This document shows, one piece after another, positions 1 to 10,290 of a DNA stretch of 64,000 nucleotides. The notes below the pieces were generated by a model. It saw nothing but the letters and a program-made list of their open reading frames with translations. It was not told where the DNA came from and did no database searches. Position numbers and translations under genes: made by a program. Source of the DNA: Rhypophila decipiens (lineage: Eukaryota > Ascomycota > Sordariomycetes > Sordariales > Naviculisporaceae); contig MU858072.1 of NCBI GenBank assembly GCA_033297075.1, positions 62,001-126,000 on the forward strand, read 5' to 3'. The number at the start of each line of letters is the position of its first letter. Position 1 is the stretch's first letter.

Positions 1-299
1 GGGAGAGCAATCCGGGTTGAGGAAAAAGAAGAGAAGACGTATTGTGTCAATGGTGGGTCAACCAACCGCTTTGTCATGTGTTCTGTGATGGACAGACTTG
101 TGGGTATTCACGGGATATTCTCGGGTCTCGTTCTGTCATTCAGCAAGGTTTGTTGAAAGTTACCTGCAGAGAACAGGCAGGCACGCGGTAGATGAAGAAA
201 TGTTTTTAACATACTACTTTAGCCTTTGGACGTAGCTGAAAACCTCCTAGGTGTAAAGGTTATTACGAGGGCATTTGACCATCAATAAAATCAACGGGC

Positions 300-449
300 G
301 GTTGCGTGGCCTAGTGGTTCAAGGCATCTGCTTCACATCACCCTGGAGAGGGGGCATTTCAGCATCTGAAAAGGGAAGTTGGTAGACATGCTCGCACCCT
401 GGGGGATTTGATCGCGGAAGATCGCAGGTTCGAACCCCTGCCGTGACCA
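300..449 (+). tRNA. tRNA-Val (anticodon CAC), intron-containing
   Basis: A full cloverleaf can be folded by hand. The 7-bp acceptor stem is 300-306 with 442-448 (two G-T pairs), the D stem is GCC 309-311 with GGC 323-325, and the anticodon stem is TCTGC 327-331 with GCGGA 414-418. The anticodon CAC is at 334-336 and the variable loop AGATC at 419-423. The T stem is GCAGG 424-428 with CCTGC 437-441, and A449 is the discriminator. An intron of about 75 nt (338-412) sits one base 3' of the anticodon, the normal place for nuclear tRNA introns. Oddities are the long intron and an 8-base T loop (429-436, one extra C). It could be a functional gene or a slightly degraded copy; a run of T follows, as expected for Pol III. 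Confidence 0.72.
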
Positions 450-465
450 TTAATAGCAGTTATTG

Positions 466-470
466 TTTTT
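466..470 (+). terminator. Pol III T-run terminator of the tRNA
   Basis: Five T residues begin 17 bp after the tRNA 3' end, the usual minimal RNA polymerase III terminator. Confidence 0.55.
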
Positions 471-3400
471 CTTCTTATCAGCCCCTAATATTTAGTTTGC
501 CGAACAACACATTTCTTCTCGGCCTTTCTACAACTCCTCGTGTCCCGAGAATGGGGGATCTAAGACAGCTCCGCTTGTTTGTAAAGACTTGACTGTGTCA
601 TATCATGTATTATGTTGTATCCTGGTCTATGTTGTGACGGCGAGTGAAGGGCTGGCCCATCCATGTACGTGAATTGAGGCTATTCGCAACCAAGTCCAGC
701 TATGTTACCTCACTAGGCGGCTCAGAGCGAGCATGTGGACCATCCCTCGTCTTGGACTTTACAGTTTGCGTAATTATATAACAAACGCCATAGTATGTGC
801 ACCTGTTGGACCCCAGCAGACAAGCCGGGAAGGAATTCGATGATCACGAGTGAGTCAGTTAGTTTAGTTTTGAGGCTCCACGAGGAGACGAAGTGGATGA
901 AGCTATTCGGAACTTAACCAGACCGCTATGTCACCCAACCACATGGATGAGCTTGGCTAGTAGATGCCCAGCGTGTATATTTGTGCTTAAATATAGCACA
1001 GGCATCACCCAGCATATAGTGTGTGCATCCAGTTAACCCGAATGGGCGAGGAGGTTGGTTGATAGGTCGCTATCTCGTGATGCCAGATTCAACCAGTTGT
1101 TCATACCTTCGTATCTGTCGTTAGACGAGTAGATGGCTTCGGCAAGGTCCTTCGGATTCCGGGTCTCGTAATGGGCCGACTGAACCGTCGATGGCCGAGC
1201 CTCGGGAGCCTGGTTTGGCAGGCAGTCTGACGGCTTGGCCGAGCTGGGATTTAGGTAAAAATGCCTGAGAGGACTTGAGCAAGTAAAGATAGCGAGTTCG
1301 TGAGGGTGATAAATGGTGGTGGCAAGGTAACTATCTGCAGAGCAATATACCAACACGACAAGAGTACTACACTGCAGAGCAGGACTCAGGAGGAACCGTT
1401 GATGAATGGATTCTGGGAGTGAGCCAGTCCGACGGTCTGGATGAGAAGGAAAGGTTCGAGAGGCTGTGGGGGTGGTGAAAGACGACGAAGGGACTGGACT
1501 AAGGCAGGTAATATATCGAACAAGCCTAGAGTGCTACTACACTGCACTTGTTAGAGATCAGGACCAACGATGCATCAGATCGGAAGCTGGCGGTCTGGCT
1601 GAGGTGGAGATGCCTGAGTTGCGCTAGGGGAACCAGTGGGGGATCTTCTGAAGGCTACAACGAAAGCCTAGTACTCCTTGGACTGCGGGAGTGACGGAGG
1701 AGTACGACTTGGGAGGAACTATCGAGAAGCATGAGAGCGAGTCTGGCTGGGGTGGATATGCCTGAGTGAACCAGTGGGGAGGTTTGTGAGGCGACGAGGT
1801 AGTAATAAGCCAAAAGACGGCGAGAATACGACACTGCAGAGCGCAGAACAGGAAGGACCCTGGGGCTGAGAGCGGTACGGATTGGGATAACAAGAGAACA
1901 TTTTGACCGGATTAGGATAAAACCATGTTATTTTGGACGCCAATGACACCTTGTAAGTCCGGTACTCGGTAGTCGTACACTGGATGGGGTTAGAATTAAT
2001 ATATATCGCAACATTCCAGAGTAAGCCACTCCTGAGGAGCGCAGGTTGTTTAGTTGGAAGCCACGATAACGTTGGTTTTGTCAGCGATCGCGTCGTCCCT
2101 TCGTCGTTGACGGCGTGGTCTTGGCAGCTGGGGTGACAGGGGCGTGACGGGGCTTAGCGTCGATTTGTTGGTCTTGTCGTGCTTGTCTCATCCGAGAGGC
2201 TCCGAGAAAAACGGTGTGAAGTGAGACAAGACAGTGGTGGAAGGTGGAAGGATCTGAGATCCACGGTCCACCCCTGCCGCAACACGCTAAAACAATGGAG
2301 AACGGTTGCTCTGTTCCTGAACGGCTCCACTGGGAACCTGGAAGCTGTCAGATCAACCCGGTACCGTACCTGAAAGCGGCTCGAGCGGTGCAACTTGAAT
2401 CAACTGGTCCTTAAATTTTCAAGTGTCGTTTCTTTCTCAACCTGTCATTCTCGGGATGTGATTCGTTCCTCTGTTCGGATTTTGCTGGAAAAGGACACAA
2501 GTTCGTAGGGCTCTCGCGGTTTTGCGGAGAAAGGTACTTCGGTACCAAACATGCGCAGCATCAATCCATGTCGATGACATCCATGACAGGAACCCTGGAA
2601 CCCTGGTCGTGGTGCCACCACAACGCCCACCCACACTCACTTCTCATAGGGCACGGCACCTGAATGTGAGGTTGCCTTGGTCCAACAACAAATCTCGATG
2701 GTGGTTGGACAGCACGCGACGCGTCTGTCGCTTTTTTTTCCTGGCTGGATGTAGGTATGGGGCCATGGCGTGAGGGCGAGATGAGAGGGAGCGAGCCTTC
2801 AAAGACTGCAAGTGCGGCTGGTATACATTTACCCGTTCATGCCCAGTTGACTTGTCCACCCATCAACCCGGTGAATCCTCAGGCTCTCTCTCGTTTTCTT
2901 GCATTGATCAAGTTTGACTTCAACCGCTTCCCGGGGTCAACCCACGCGTTCTTTAATCGATCAACCGTCATTCGTTTCGTGCTTCTATCCATCTACCTCC
3001 AAGGTCCCATCCGGACACCACCCTCGCTCATCCAGCCCCAAGGTCACACTCCCAGAGACGCGAACATCCAAGGAGGGGTACGAATACCGCGACCTGGGTC
3101 TGCCGGCTCTTCTACTATCGTTTCTTTCTATGTGCTTCAACTTAGCACAAACCAAGCAAAAACCTTTGCCTACAATCGTCTTTTGGTTTATTCTACTATT
3201 TCTTTTTCACGTGAGTTGCAAGCCGACTCACTAGCTCCGGGGAAAGCAAGCAACCATCTGCAGCCACATCAAGCGGCCAAACAAAAACGGCGACTCTGAG
3301 ATCTACGGTACCCCGGATCCAGTCACTTACAGACACCGCAGCCAGTCAACCGCGTCCCACAACGCCTCGGTCAGCCATTGTAAACGCGCCCAAAGTCGAC

Positions 3401-3866
3401 ATTTGGGCACATTGAGCCTATTGTCACCAGGCTTTTTATCTTCTTGTTCTTGGAATCTTGAAGTTCTAGCTCTGTCCAATTGTCAACGGCCTTAAGGTGC
3501 CGTTTGCCGTGTTGTTTGTTGTATCCGGATCGCCGGCCGCGACGGTGATCTGTGGGGAAGCCACCCGAGACCGTTTCCCTCCCCCTTTGTTTTGTTTCAT
3601 TTCTTTTGATTTCGTGGAAGCCCCATATACTGTTTGTTGAGCACCAGAGGAAGAGGGGGTAGTCTCTTTGCCCCAGGCGTGTATTCGAACCGCCTTGCTT
3701 GGCTGAGAGCTTCCAGTGGTCGGCTATTGTGTTCTCTTGACATCAGGCATCTTGTTTATTTTGTGCGGACAAGCACCACCCGATTTCGTCGACCAGTTTT
3801 TGTCATTTTCCCCTCTCATATCTTGCCCCCAGTGTGCTGGTCCGGCCAGCCGCCCCTTTAGGAGGC
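471..3866. other. Long spacer with no supported gene
   Basis: Both strands have only short open frames without recognisable domains or convincing splice structure. The stretch 1040-1900 holds degenerate tandem repeats (listed separately). The last kilobase (about 2800-3866) is pyrimidine-rich and probably includes the promoter and 5' leader of the gene that starts at 3867. Confidence 0.5.
1040..1900. repeat. Degenerate tandem repeat region, unit about 150-170 bp
   Basis: Several landmark words recur in the same order. A block reading roughly TACTACACTGCAGAGC occurs near 1365, 1535 and 1828. A block reading GTCTGGCTGRGGTGGATATGCC ends near 1617 and 1766, and a weaker copy ends near 1269. AACCAGTGGGGG-like words occur near 1630 and 1769. 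Copies are spaced about 150-170 bp, with some spacings near twice that. They are imperfect, which suggests an old tandem duplication or a decayed element. No terminal repeats or transposase-like frame were seen. Confidence 0.5.
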
Positions 3867-5717
3867 ATGGTGATACCGCGTCTCCTCCCAGCTGCGCTGG
3901 GTGCAGTAACAGCCGTTGCCACGACTGCAGTCCTGGTGGTCCACATTATTCTTGCACACTCGATATCTACCCCGGCATCTGCTGTCAGGATCACGGCCAT
4001 AATAGGAGCGGTACTCGAGGCTGTGGTGCTCATCGCCATCGCCCCCTTGTTCTTTTCATATCTTGGCCCATCGGCGCGGATAAAACGTCTTGGACGGTTC
4101 AATGGCATCCAGTTCGGCGCGTCCTTGTTTCTCTCTGTCGTTGCGGCCGCCGTGTCTGTGGCCACCATCATATGCCTCAACAATGCGGCCGAAAGTCTTC
4201 CCAGCATGATCCTAGGCTCCACCGCCACAGGATTTCTCGTTGCTTCTTCCCTTGCCCTGGGCTTTGCCTTTGCGACCCAACTCGTTTTTCTGGTTGTTTA
4301 CTTTGCCACCACTAGATGGCAAGAACAAGAAGCGAGGGGCGGCACGGGCCCCAGGGACGAGGAGAACCCTCCACAGGAACAGCAAAAAGACTTCAAGGCG
4401 ATTCCATACCAGCCCACCAGTCCAAGCACCTTGAAGTTTCGGGCTGATGAATCCACCAGCTCGTTGGAACCACCCAGCTCCAGCGGCGGACGCTCGGCCA
4501 CTGAGCCCGTCAGCTCAATCCGCTCGTCCATCTCGAGCGTCATTCGCCCCATCTCATCCAAGACTGCATTGATATCAGGCAGCCCACGATCCCTCCAGCA
4601 CCGGCCTCCGTCGCTCGACCCAGCGGCTATTCGCACACCACCTCCCCGCCCTCCCAGGATGGAAGTTGAGGGGTTTGACTCCTGGGACACGTCTGCGGTC
4701 GACCCCCAAAACAGGCAGACGGTTCTAGAGACATCATCACCTCCACCAGGTGCCAGCAACCGCTTCCTCGAGACCATTCCAGCCAGCCCAGCCAGTCGAA
4801 GTCCGAGCCCGGGCATGCCATTTGATCTGGAGCCACCACCGCCGCGACGAAGCCGGAGTCGAAGCTACAGCCCTGCGTCTTCTGTAGGGACAACACAGGC
4901 TCAGCGACGGGCAGCATTCACCCAGCATGCGTCACAGAGCGAGTCTCATATCCATCCGTTGTTCCGATCGGATTCGCCGACCTCGCCGCCAGCCATCACC
5001 ACTCCAGGCACCATTGTCGTGGCAGCCCCCAACGCTGGGCAGGTTTTTTACTCAGATAGGCAGAGTATCCGGAGTCTGGTCCGGATGAGAAGTGGTAGCC
5101 TCCCGACCGTCTCCAGCCCGCTCAGCACTCAGCAATCGTTTGAGTCATTCCATCATCGGCGGGGATATGAGAGAAGCTACACCACGTCTCCCGAGTTCCG
5201 GGAAGAAGACGAAGAGGAGCAGGAGAGGCACATGATGGTGCTAGGGAGCATAGAAGGAGAAGAAAGAAAAATGACGCCGCCGATCCCAGACTGGGTTTTG
5301 AGTGCTGGCTCGAGGACCAGTCTTACGGGCTACAACAGCCGGAAGCTTAGGACACCCACCTCGCCTTCGAGGCCGACATCGAGGGGCGACCACCTGCCCT
5401 CGCGACCGCATTCTAGAGGCGACCACTTCCCTTCTCGGCCGCCTTCAAGGGGTGATCACTTTCCTTCTCGACCGCCTTCGAGGGGCGACCATTTTCCTTC
5501 TAGACCACCCTCAAGGGATGTCCACTATTCTTCTCGACCTGTCTCAAGGAACGACCGCGCCCCTTCTAGACCACCATCAAGAGATGTCCAATTCTCTTCT
5601 CGGCCACCATCAAGAGATGTCCAATTCTCCTCTCGACCTGTCTCGAGGAACGACCGCTTCCTTTCTCGGCCTCCTTCAAGCAACGGCCACATTGATGTGA
5701 TGGCGAATCGAATATGA
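3867..5717 (+). CDS. Four-helix membrane protein with Ser/Arg/Pro-rich repeat tail (unknown function)
   Basis: Single exon, 616 residues. The frame is open a little upstream, but the first ATG is at 3867. Hydrophobic segments lie at about residues 5-30, 41-66, 77-102 and 115-145, so the N-terminal quarter is a four-pass membrane domain. The rest is disordered, rich in Ser, Pro, Arg and Glu. From residue 501 to 610 there are ten tandem 11-residue units of the type SRPPSRGDHFP, followed by a six-residue tail. I do not recognise a named family. The layout (small tetraspan domain plus long basic Ser/Pro tail) suggests a plasma-membrane or organelle protein whose cytosolic tail is phosphorylated, but this is inference. 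The leader upstream is long and pyrimidine-rich. Confidence 0.75.
   Translation: MVIPRLLPAALGAVTAVATTAVLVVHIILAHSISTPASAVRITAIIGAVLEAVVLIAIAPLFFSYLGPSARIKRLGRFNGIQFGASLFLSVVAAAVSVATIICLNNAAESLPSMILGSTATGFLVASSLALGFAFATQLVFLVVYFATTRWQEQEARGGTGPRDEENPPQEQQKDFKAIPYQPTSPSTLKFRADESTSSLEPPSSSGGRSATEPVSSIRSSISSVIRPISSKTALISGSPRSLQHRPPSLDPAAIRTPPPRPPRMEVEGFDSWDTSAVDPQNRQTVLETSSPPPGASNRFLETIPASPASRSPSPGMPFDLEPPPPRRSRSRSYSPASSVGTTQAQRRAAFTQHASQSESHIHPLFRSDSPTSPPAITTPGTIVVAAPNAGQVFYSDRQSIRSLVRMRSGSLPTVSSPLSTQQSFESFHHRRGYERSYTTSPEFREEDEEEQERHMMVLGSIEGEERKMTPPIPDWVLSAGSRTSLTGYNSRKLRTPTSPSRPTSRGDHLPSRPHSRGDHFPSRPPSRGDHFPSRPPSRGDHFPSRPPSRDVHYSSRPVSRNDRAPSRPPSRDVQFSSRPPSRDVQFSSRPVSRNDRFLSRPPSSNGHIDVMANRI
5367..5696 (+). 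repeat. 33-bp coding minisatellite, 10 copies
   Basis: Ten in-frame units of 33 bp encode variants of SRPPSRGDHFP. Three sub-types alternate (RGDHFP, RDVQFS, RNDRxx), with the most similar units adjacent, as expected from unequal exchange or slippage. Confidence 0.9.
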
Positions 5718-7246
5718 TGAGCTTGCCTGTTTACGCAGCAGTGCAATGAAGCACATCGCTGCTACGTCCCGCACCTGCCTGGGCTTTTCCTTCCTTTCAT
5801 TCTTGTTCTTTTCTTGCAATATAAGGCGCTGAGGCGTATTCCGTCACTGTGACGGTTGGTGGTGTGGCTGGATGGCAGGACAAAAGCAGGACAAAAGCAG
5901 GACAGGTGATTTGCTGTTCTCGCTCAGACCCATCTCCCTCGTTCCATCTTCTTTTCTTTTCTCTTTCTTGACGAGATCCCATTATCTTTCATTGTTATGA
6001 TACCTTTTTCGCGCGGCGTTGAAAACCCTACCTCCTATGATGTCAGTAGTGAGGCGGGACATGAGCATTTTAAGACGAGCGTTGTTCGTGGCTAAGGCGT
6101 GTTTGATTTTTCCTTCTTTCACTTTGGGTGAGGTGGGTTTACTTTTCTCTTTCCTCATATGACTGCATGACGAAATAATGTTTTCAAGAATCTGCACGTA
6201 TGGGTTTTGGGTTATGGGTTCGGATTCGGCAGATATGTAGCCCATATTCACGACATGGGAGCCAAACGCTTGGAGTAGCTGGGGAATGATGGCTGCAAGG
6301 AAAGTTTGGAATATGTACGGATCTGCTGTGTAGTATGAATATAACGACTTATCATGGATATGAAGGAAATTGGCTGTCAACGAAATTGGCTTTCGTGACA
6401 GGTGATTTGAGGTTCTGTGAGTTAATCAAATCGAAGGGAGACCGTCATCACACTTTGGACCCTCTTTGCTGCTTGCATAGGCGTGAACCTAGACGGTTCG
6501 TAGCTGAATGATATTCCATTCACGTTATCGACCAAAGTATCGTTTTGGTTCAGGTATCGGCTAATGAAGATACTGTTTGAAGACAAGAATTGTCTTTGGT
6601 ACATTGAACCAGAGTTACCAAGAGGCTCAATAAGGAGAGAGGTTGGTGATGTCAGTCAGCATTGTCAGATAATTGGCCCAATTAGACAGTAAAAGTGGGG
6701 CTTTAAAGTTTGAAAGTCAGCTGCCCACACCAGCACCGGTACGTAACGTCGTCCCCTCCTTTGAATACCGGACCAGACGAATACCATCCGTACGGATTAC
6801 GGAGTGAGCCTCCAGTCCACTAAGGTTCACCAAGCTACCGCCCAATTGGCGCATCTGCCTGGCCTTAGGCCCCTCTCTACTAGGCGTCCAATGCTGCCGC
6901 GTCGTTGTTCTCCGCCCTGAACAAATCAAAACTGCCACTTGGGAACCCAAACCTACCGCTCTGGGGAGACTCCAAAAAGGTGGGGGTGACCTGTCCACCC
7001 AAAGCATGCTTCACAAGTTCACCTGCTCACTTCGCCCTCCTAGAATAGACCTTGCTTTCCCTCGCCACAACCTCACCCAAATTTCTACCACTACAAGTAG
7101 CTGGAAATTATTTTCTGCATCCCACATCCCACTTCCGAATCATCTCTTAACACCTGCTCAACCGCTTTCCCGAATTTCCGAATCGTGTCCCCGCGCAACG
7201 TCGACCAAAACGCTCCGGTAAAAAAGGAAGCACTCCGTTTGCCAAG
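5718..7246. other. Intergenic region upstream of rad23
   Basis: About 1.5 kb between two plus-strand genes. It holds the 3' end of the upstream gene, with a direct repeat of 'gacaaaagcag' near 5878-5900, and the rad23 promoter and leader. A 132-codon minus-strand frame at 5982-6380 has no domain and looks accidental. Confidence 0.5.
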
Positions 7247-8949
7247 ATGAAGGTTACTTTCAAGGTGTGTTTTGCCCATGCGGGAGCTGGACCACACCTG
7301 CTGCTGGTGTTGGGAGCCGAAAGAGAGAGGTGCGGATAGCTGCCCAGCTCAGCGATGCCTGCCTCTCCAAACTCCAAACGAAGCTGTCGCAACCATTCTC
7401 TATCGCAATGTCCACGTAACTGACTAGATTTTCTTTTCCCCGTCCTCAGGACCTCAAGCAGCAAAAGTTCACGATCGATGTTGAGCCGACCGACCTCGTA
7501 GGTTACCCCTCACCACCCTCGTTTGGTTCTCCTGATGCACCAACCACCTGGAGAGTGTCACGGTTCCATTACGATATCACCAACATTTTGGTTTTTTTGA
7601 ACCGACCGCTGATTCGAATCTTCGGTTTCTGTCTAGATCTCGGCCGTCAAACAAAAGATCTGCGATGAGCATGGATGGGACCCCAAGACCCAGAAGCTCA
7701 TCTATTCTGGTAAGCAACCGCTTGGGAACAATACAAAGGCGCCAGGTGTTCCTGGCTGATCCTCGGCTCCGCTAACCAGACAACCTAAACAGGCAAGATT
7801 CTGAAGGATGAGGAAACCGTCGAGTCTTACAAGATTGAGGAGAAGGGCTTTGTTGTCTGCGTTGTGAATAAGGTACAGCTCCATCCCGGCAGATGGGAAC
7901 TAGGATTCTAGAGAACTACGACTAACCAGCTCTTGTGACCACAGCCCAAGCCAGCTCCCGCAGCTGCGGCGGCATCCTCCTCGGCGCCTCCTGCTACTCC
8001 GGCTCAGGCTCCAAGCCAGACCCCCGCCGCCCCGGCAGCTCCTGCACAAGTCCCGGCCGCCGCCGCCGCCCCAAATACCCCGACACCAACTCGAACTGCT
8101 CCTGCCGATGCTGGCGCTGCTCGTGACCCTACTGCTCTGACTCTTGGAGGCGAGCGTGCCGAGGCTGTTGCGAACATGGAGGCAATGGGCTTCGAGCGAG
8201 CACAAATCGACGCTGCCATGCGCGCCGCTTTCTACAACCCAGAACGCGCGGTTGAGTACCTTCTCAATGTTAGCCAGCACCGCCTAGTAAGACCCCATAA
8301 CTCTCAGACCTATTGCTAATCGTTTGTCTAGGGCATCCCCGCAAATCTCCAACAACAACAGCAAGCCGCCCCTCAACAGGGCTCGGCCCCCCCCACCGGC
8401 GGCGAGGCCCCGGCTGCGGCTGCGGCTGCTACCACCGAGGACGATGGTCCAGTGAACCTTTTCGATCTCGCCGCTCAGCAGGGTCGCGGCGGCTCTGGCG
8501 CTAGAAGCGGAGGGGCTGCCGCTGCCGCTGCCGCTGCTGCTGCGAATACCCAAGGGCAGGACTTGGGTAACCTTGACTTCTTACGTCACAACCCCCAGTT
8601 CCAGCAATTCCGCCAAGTGGTTCAACAACAGCCCCATATGCTCGAGCCCATCCTTCAGCAGCTCGGTGCTGGCAACCCTCAACTTGCCCAGCTCATCGCC
8701 CAACACCCGGAGCAGTTCCTTAGCCTGCTGAGCGAGACAGCCGGCGATGACGACGCCCCGCTGCCCCCTGGAGTACACCAGATTCCGGTCACAGAGGAGG
8801 AGCGCGACGCAATTGAGAGACTGGTGCGCCTTGGATTCACCCAGGACCAGGCAGTCCAGGCATATTTCGCATGTGACAAGAACGAGGAGCTTGCGGCAAA
8901 CTTCCTGTTCGACCAGCCGGATGACGATGAGGGCCCCAACCCGCAGTAG
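7247..8949 (+). CDS. rad23: UV excision repair protein Rad23
   Basis: Proteasome shuttle and nucleotide-excision-repair factor: the UBL domain binds the proteasome, the UBA domains bind ubiquitin chains, and the middle domain stabilises Rad4/XPC. Six exons: 7247-7264, 7450-7497, 7637-7709, 7793-7872, 7945-8268, 8332-8949, giving 386 residues. Domains in order: UBL 1-73; Ala/Pro linker; UBA1 about 140-183 (MEAMGF motif, ending YLLNGIP); Gln/Ala-rich linker; XPC-binding (STI1-like) about 261-315; UBA2 about 335-376 (LVRLGF motif). The first exon encodes only six residues. The donor of intron 5 was placed at 8269 (GTTAGC) because it restores the conserved YLLNGIP junction and gives a 63-bp intron. 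A better-looking donor (GTAAGA, 8287) would give a 45-bp intron and six extra residues. Identification is firm. Confidence 0.95.
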
Positions 8950-10290
8950 GCGATTTTGGAGGACGGTTCATTTCTAACTTGACCTTTTCTTGGCGTCCAC
9001 TTTCTTTTCATGGTTTAATGGCCGGTTTTCAAGAAAAATCCGCAGACAGATAGACAGCTAGTGTGGAATGAGGCTGCCTGTTTGTTTTATCCCACGCATT
9101 TGCTTCACTTGTTCGGTGTCGTTGTTGGACCGAGTTTAGCCCGTTGCATGCCTCGGTATTCTTTATCGTTGGTACGCTTCCCGTGGATTTCTGAATTGTT
9201 GCTGGGTATGGCTGGGTAATTATTCTGGTAGGGATTCAATGCAGGGAAGTAGCGGAATAGCAGGACGTGACATGATTATTATCATTCAAGGGACTGTAGT
9301 GATATCTAACAAGGTACAGGCAAGGAAGGGACGGTCTAAATTCAAGGCTATTTTCAATCCCAAATCATGCTGGTGAAGGACTGACTGCGTCGTGGCTGCT
9401 GTGTACGTTCGTGTTGAGCCACTGTGTCGTAGTCAAACCCGGGGTCGTACGTGTATGTTATAGATTTGCTTCACTTATTCGGTGTTGCTGAGTTGAACCG
9501 ACTTTACATTGCCCATTGCATACCTCGCGGATCCCCCTGGACATATGAATTGCTGCTGCGTCTTCGGGACGCCCAAAGATACCGACCAAAATGTCCAGTC
9601 ACAGAAAACCCAATAGAGGCCTTTACTGGCAGGAATAGATGCCCTGACCGGCCTGGAACACTCAACTTATCAATCTGTTGCAACGTTTGGCAGTATACCT
9701 ATTGAGAACCTGTTAATAAACGACGGTAAAAATCCAATCAGTTGGGCAACCGTTGACTGAACCCACCCCCCTGCCATACGGAATAGATGCTTTAACCAGC
9801 TAGCATATGTCTTGACTGGCGAGAATAGAGGCCCTGACTAGCTAGAAAGAATGTTGTGACTAGTTAGAATAAATGCCTTGACTAGGTTCGAATAGACGTT
9901 ACGACTGGACTGGAATAGAGGTCTTGACCAGCTAGAATAAATGCCTGTACTGGCTAGAATAGATGCTTTGAAATTGGGCTGTGATTTCAGATATATGGAT
10001 ACTTTACCACTATCTGCCATCTAGTCCTATGAGGTGCTATTGACTTTCTTCTTGATAATTTGATATAAGTCTTCTCATCGTTCATTCAGAATACTGACTG
10101 TTAGTTTTTTTACAGCTCAGCTTTTGCACCCACATGTCTGGTACATGCGGGGGAAGGATGGACATTAAATTCAAGGGTCGCTCTCAATAATTCAAGCTGA
10201 GCTGGTCAAGGACCACGCTAAACTATTCTATACCATATATAAGCCCGGCCTCAGAATCATATGCCATAGAACCGCCCGCAAAAGTGACAA
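8950..10290. other. Convergent spacer between rad23 and bdp1
   Basis: 3' regions of two convergent genes. The main content is a 22-bp satellite array (9610-9980). No gene is supported; an 84-codon plus-strand frame at 9451-9705 overlaps repeat sequence and has no domain. Confidence 0.55.
9610..9980 (+). repeat. 22-24 bp satellite array, forward orientation
   Basis: Degenerate units with consensus near GAATAGATGCCTTGACTAGC plus two bases. At least eight units lie in a row from about 9782 to 9977, and two more sit at about 9614-9660. Unit length drifts between 22 and 24 bp. The same family appears in reverse orientation at 12565-12647. Confidence 0.75.

Noticed and set aside
2757..3299. A 180-codon plus-strand frame
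   Set aside because: No domain, composition of a leader, and it lies in the pyrimidine-rich 5' region of the next gene; no supporting splice signals.
5367..5696. Possible CRISPR array (33-bp direct repeats)
   Set aside because: Repeats are contiguous without spacers, in frame within a coding sequence, and the genome is eukaryotic.
5982..6380. A 132-codon minus-strand frame
   Set aside because: No recognisable motif, and it stands in an intergenic region without neighbouring exons.
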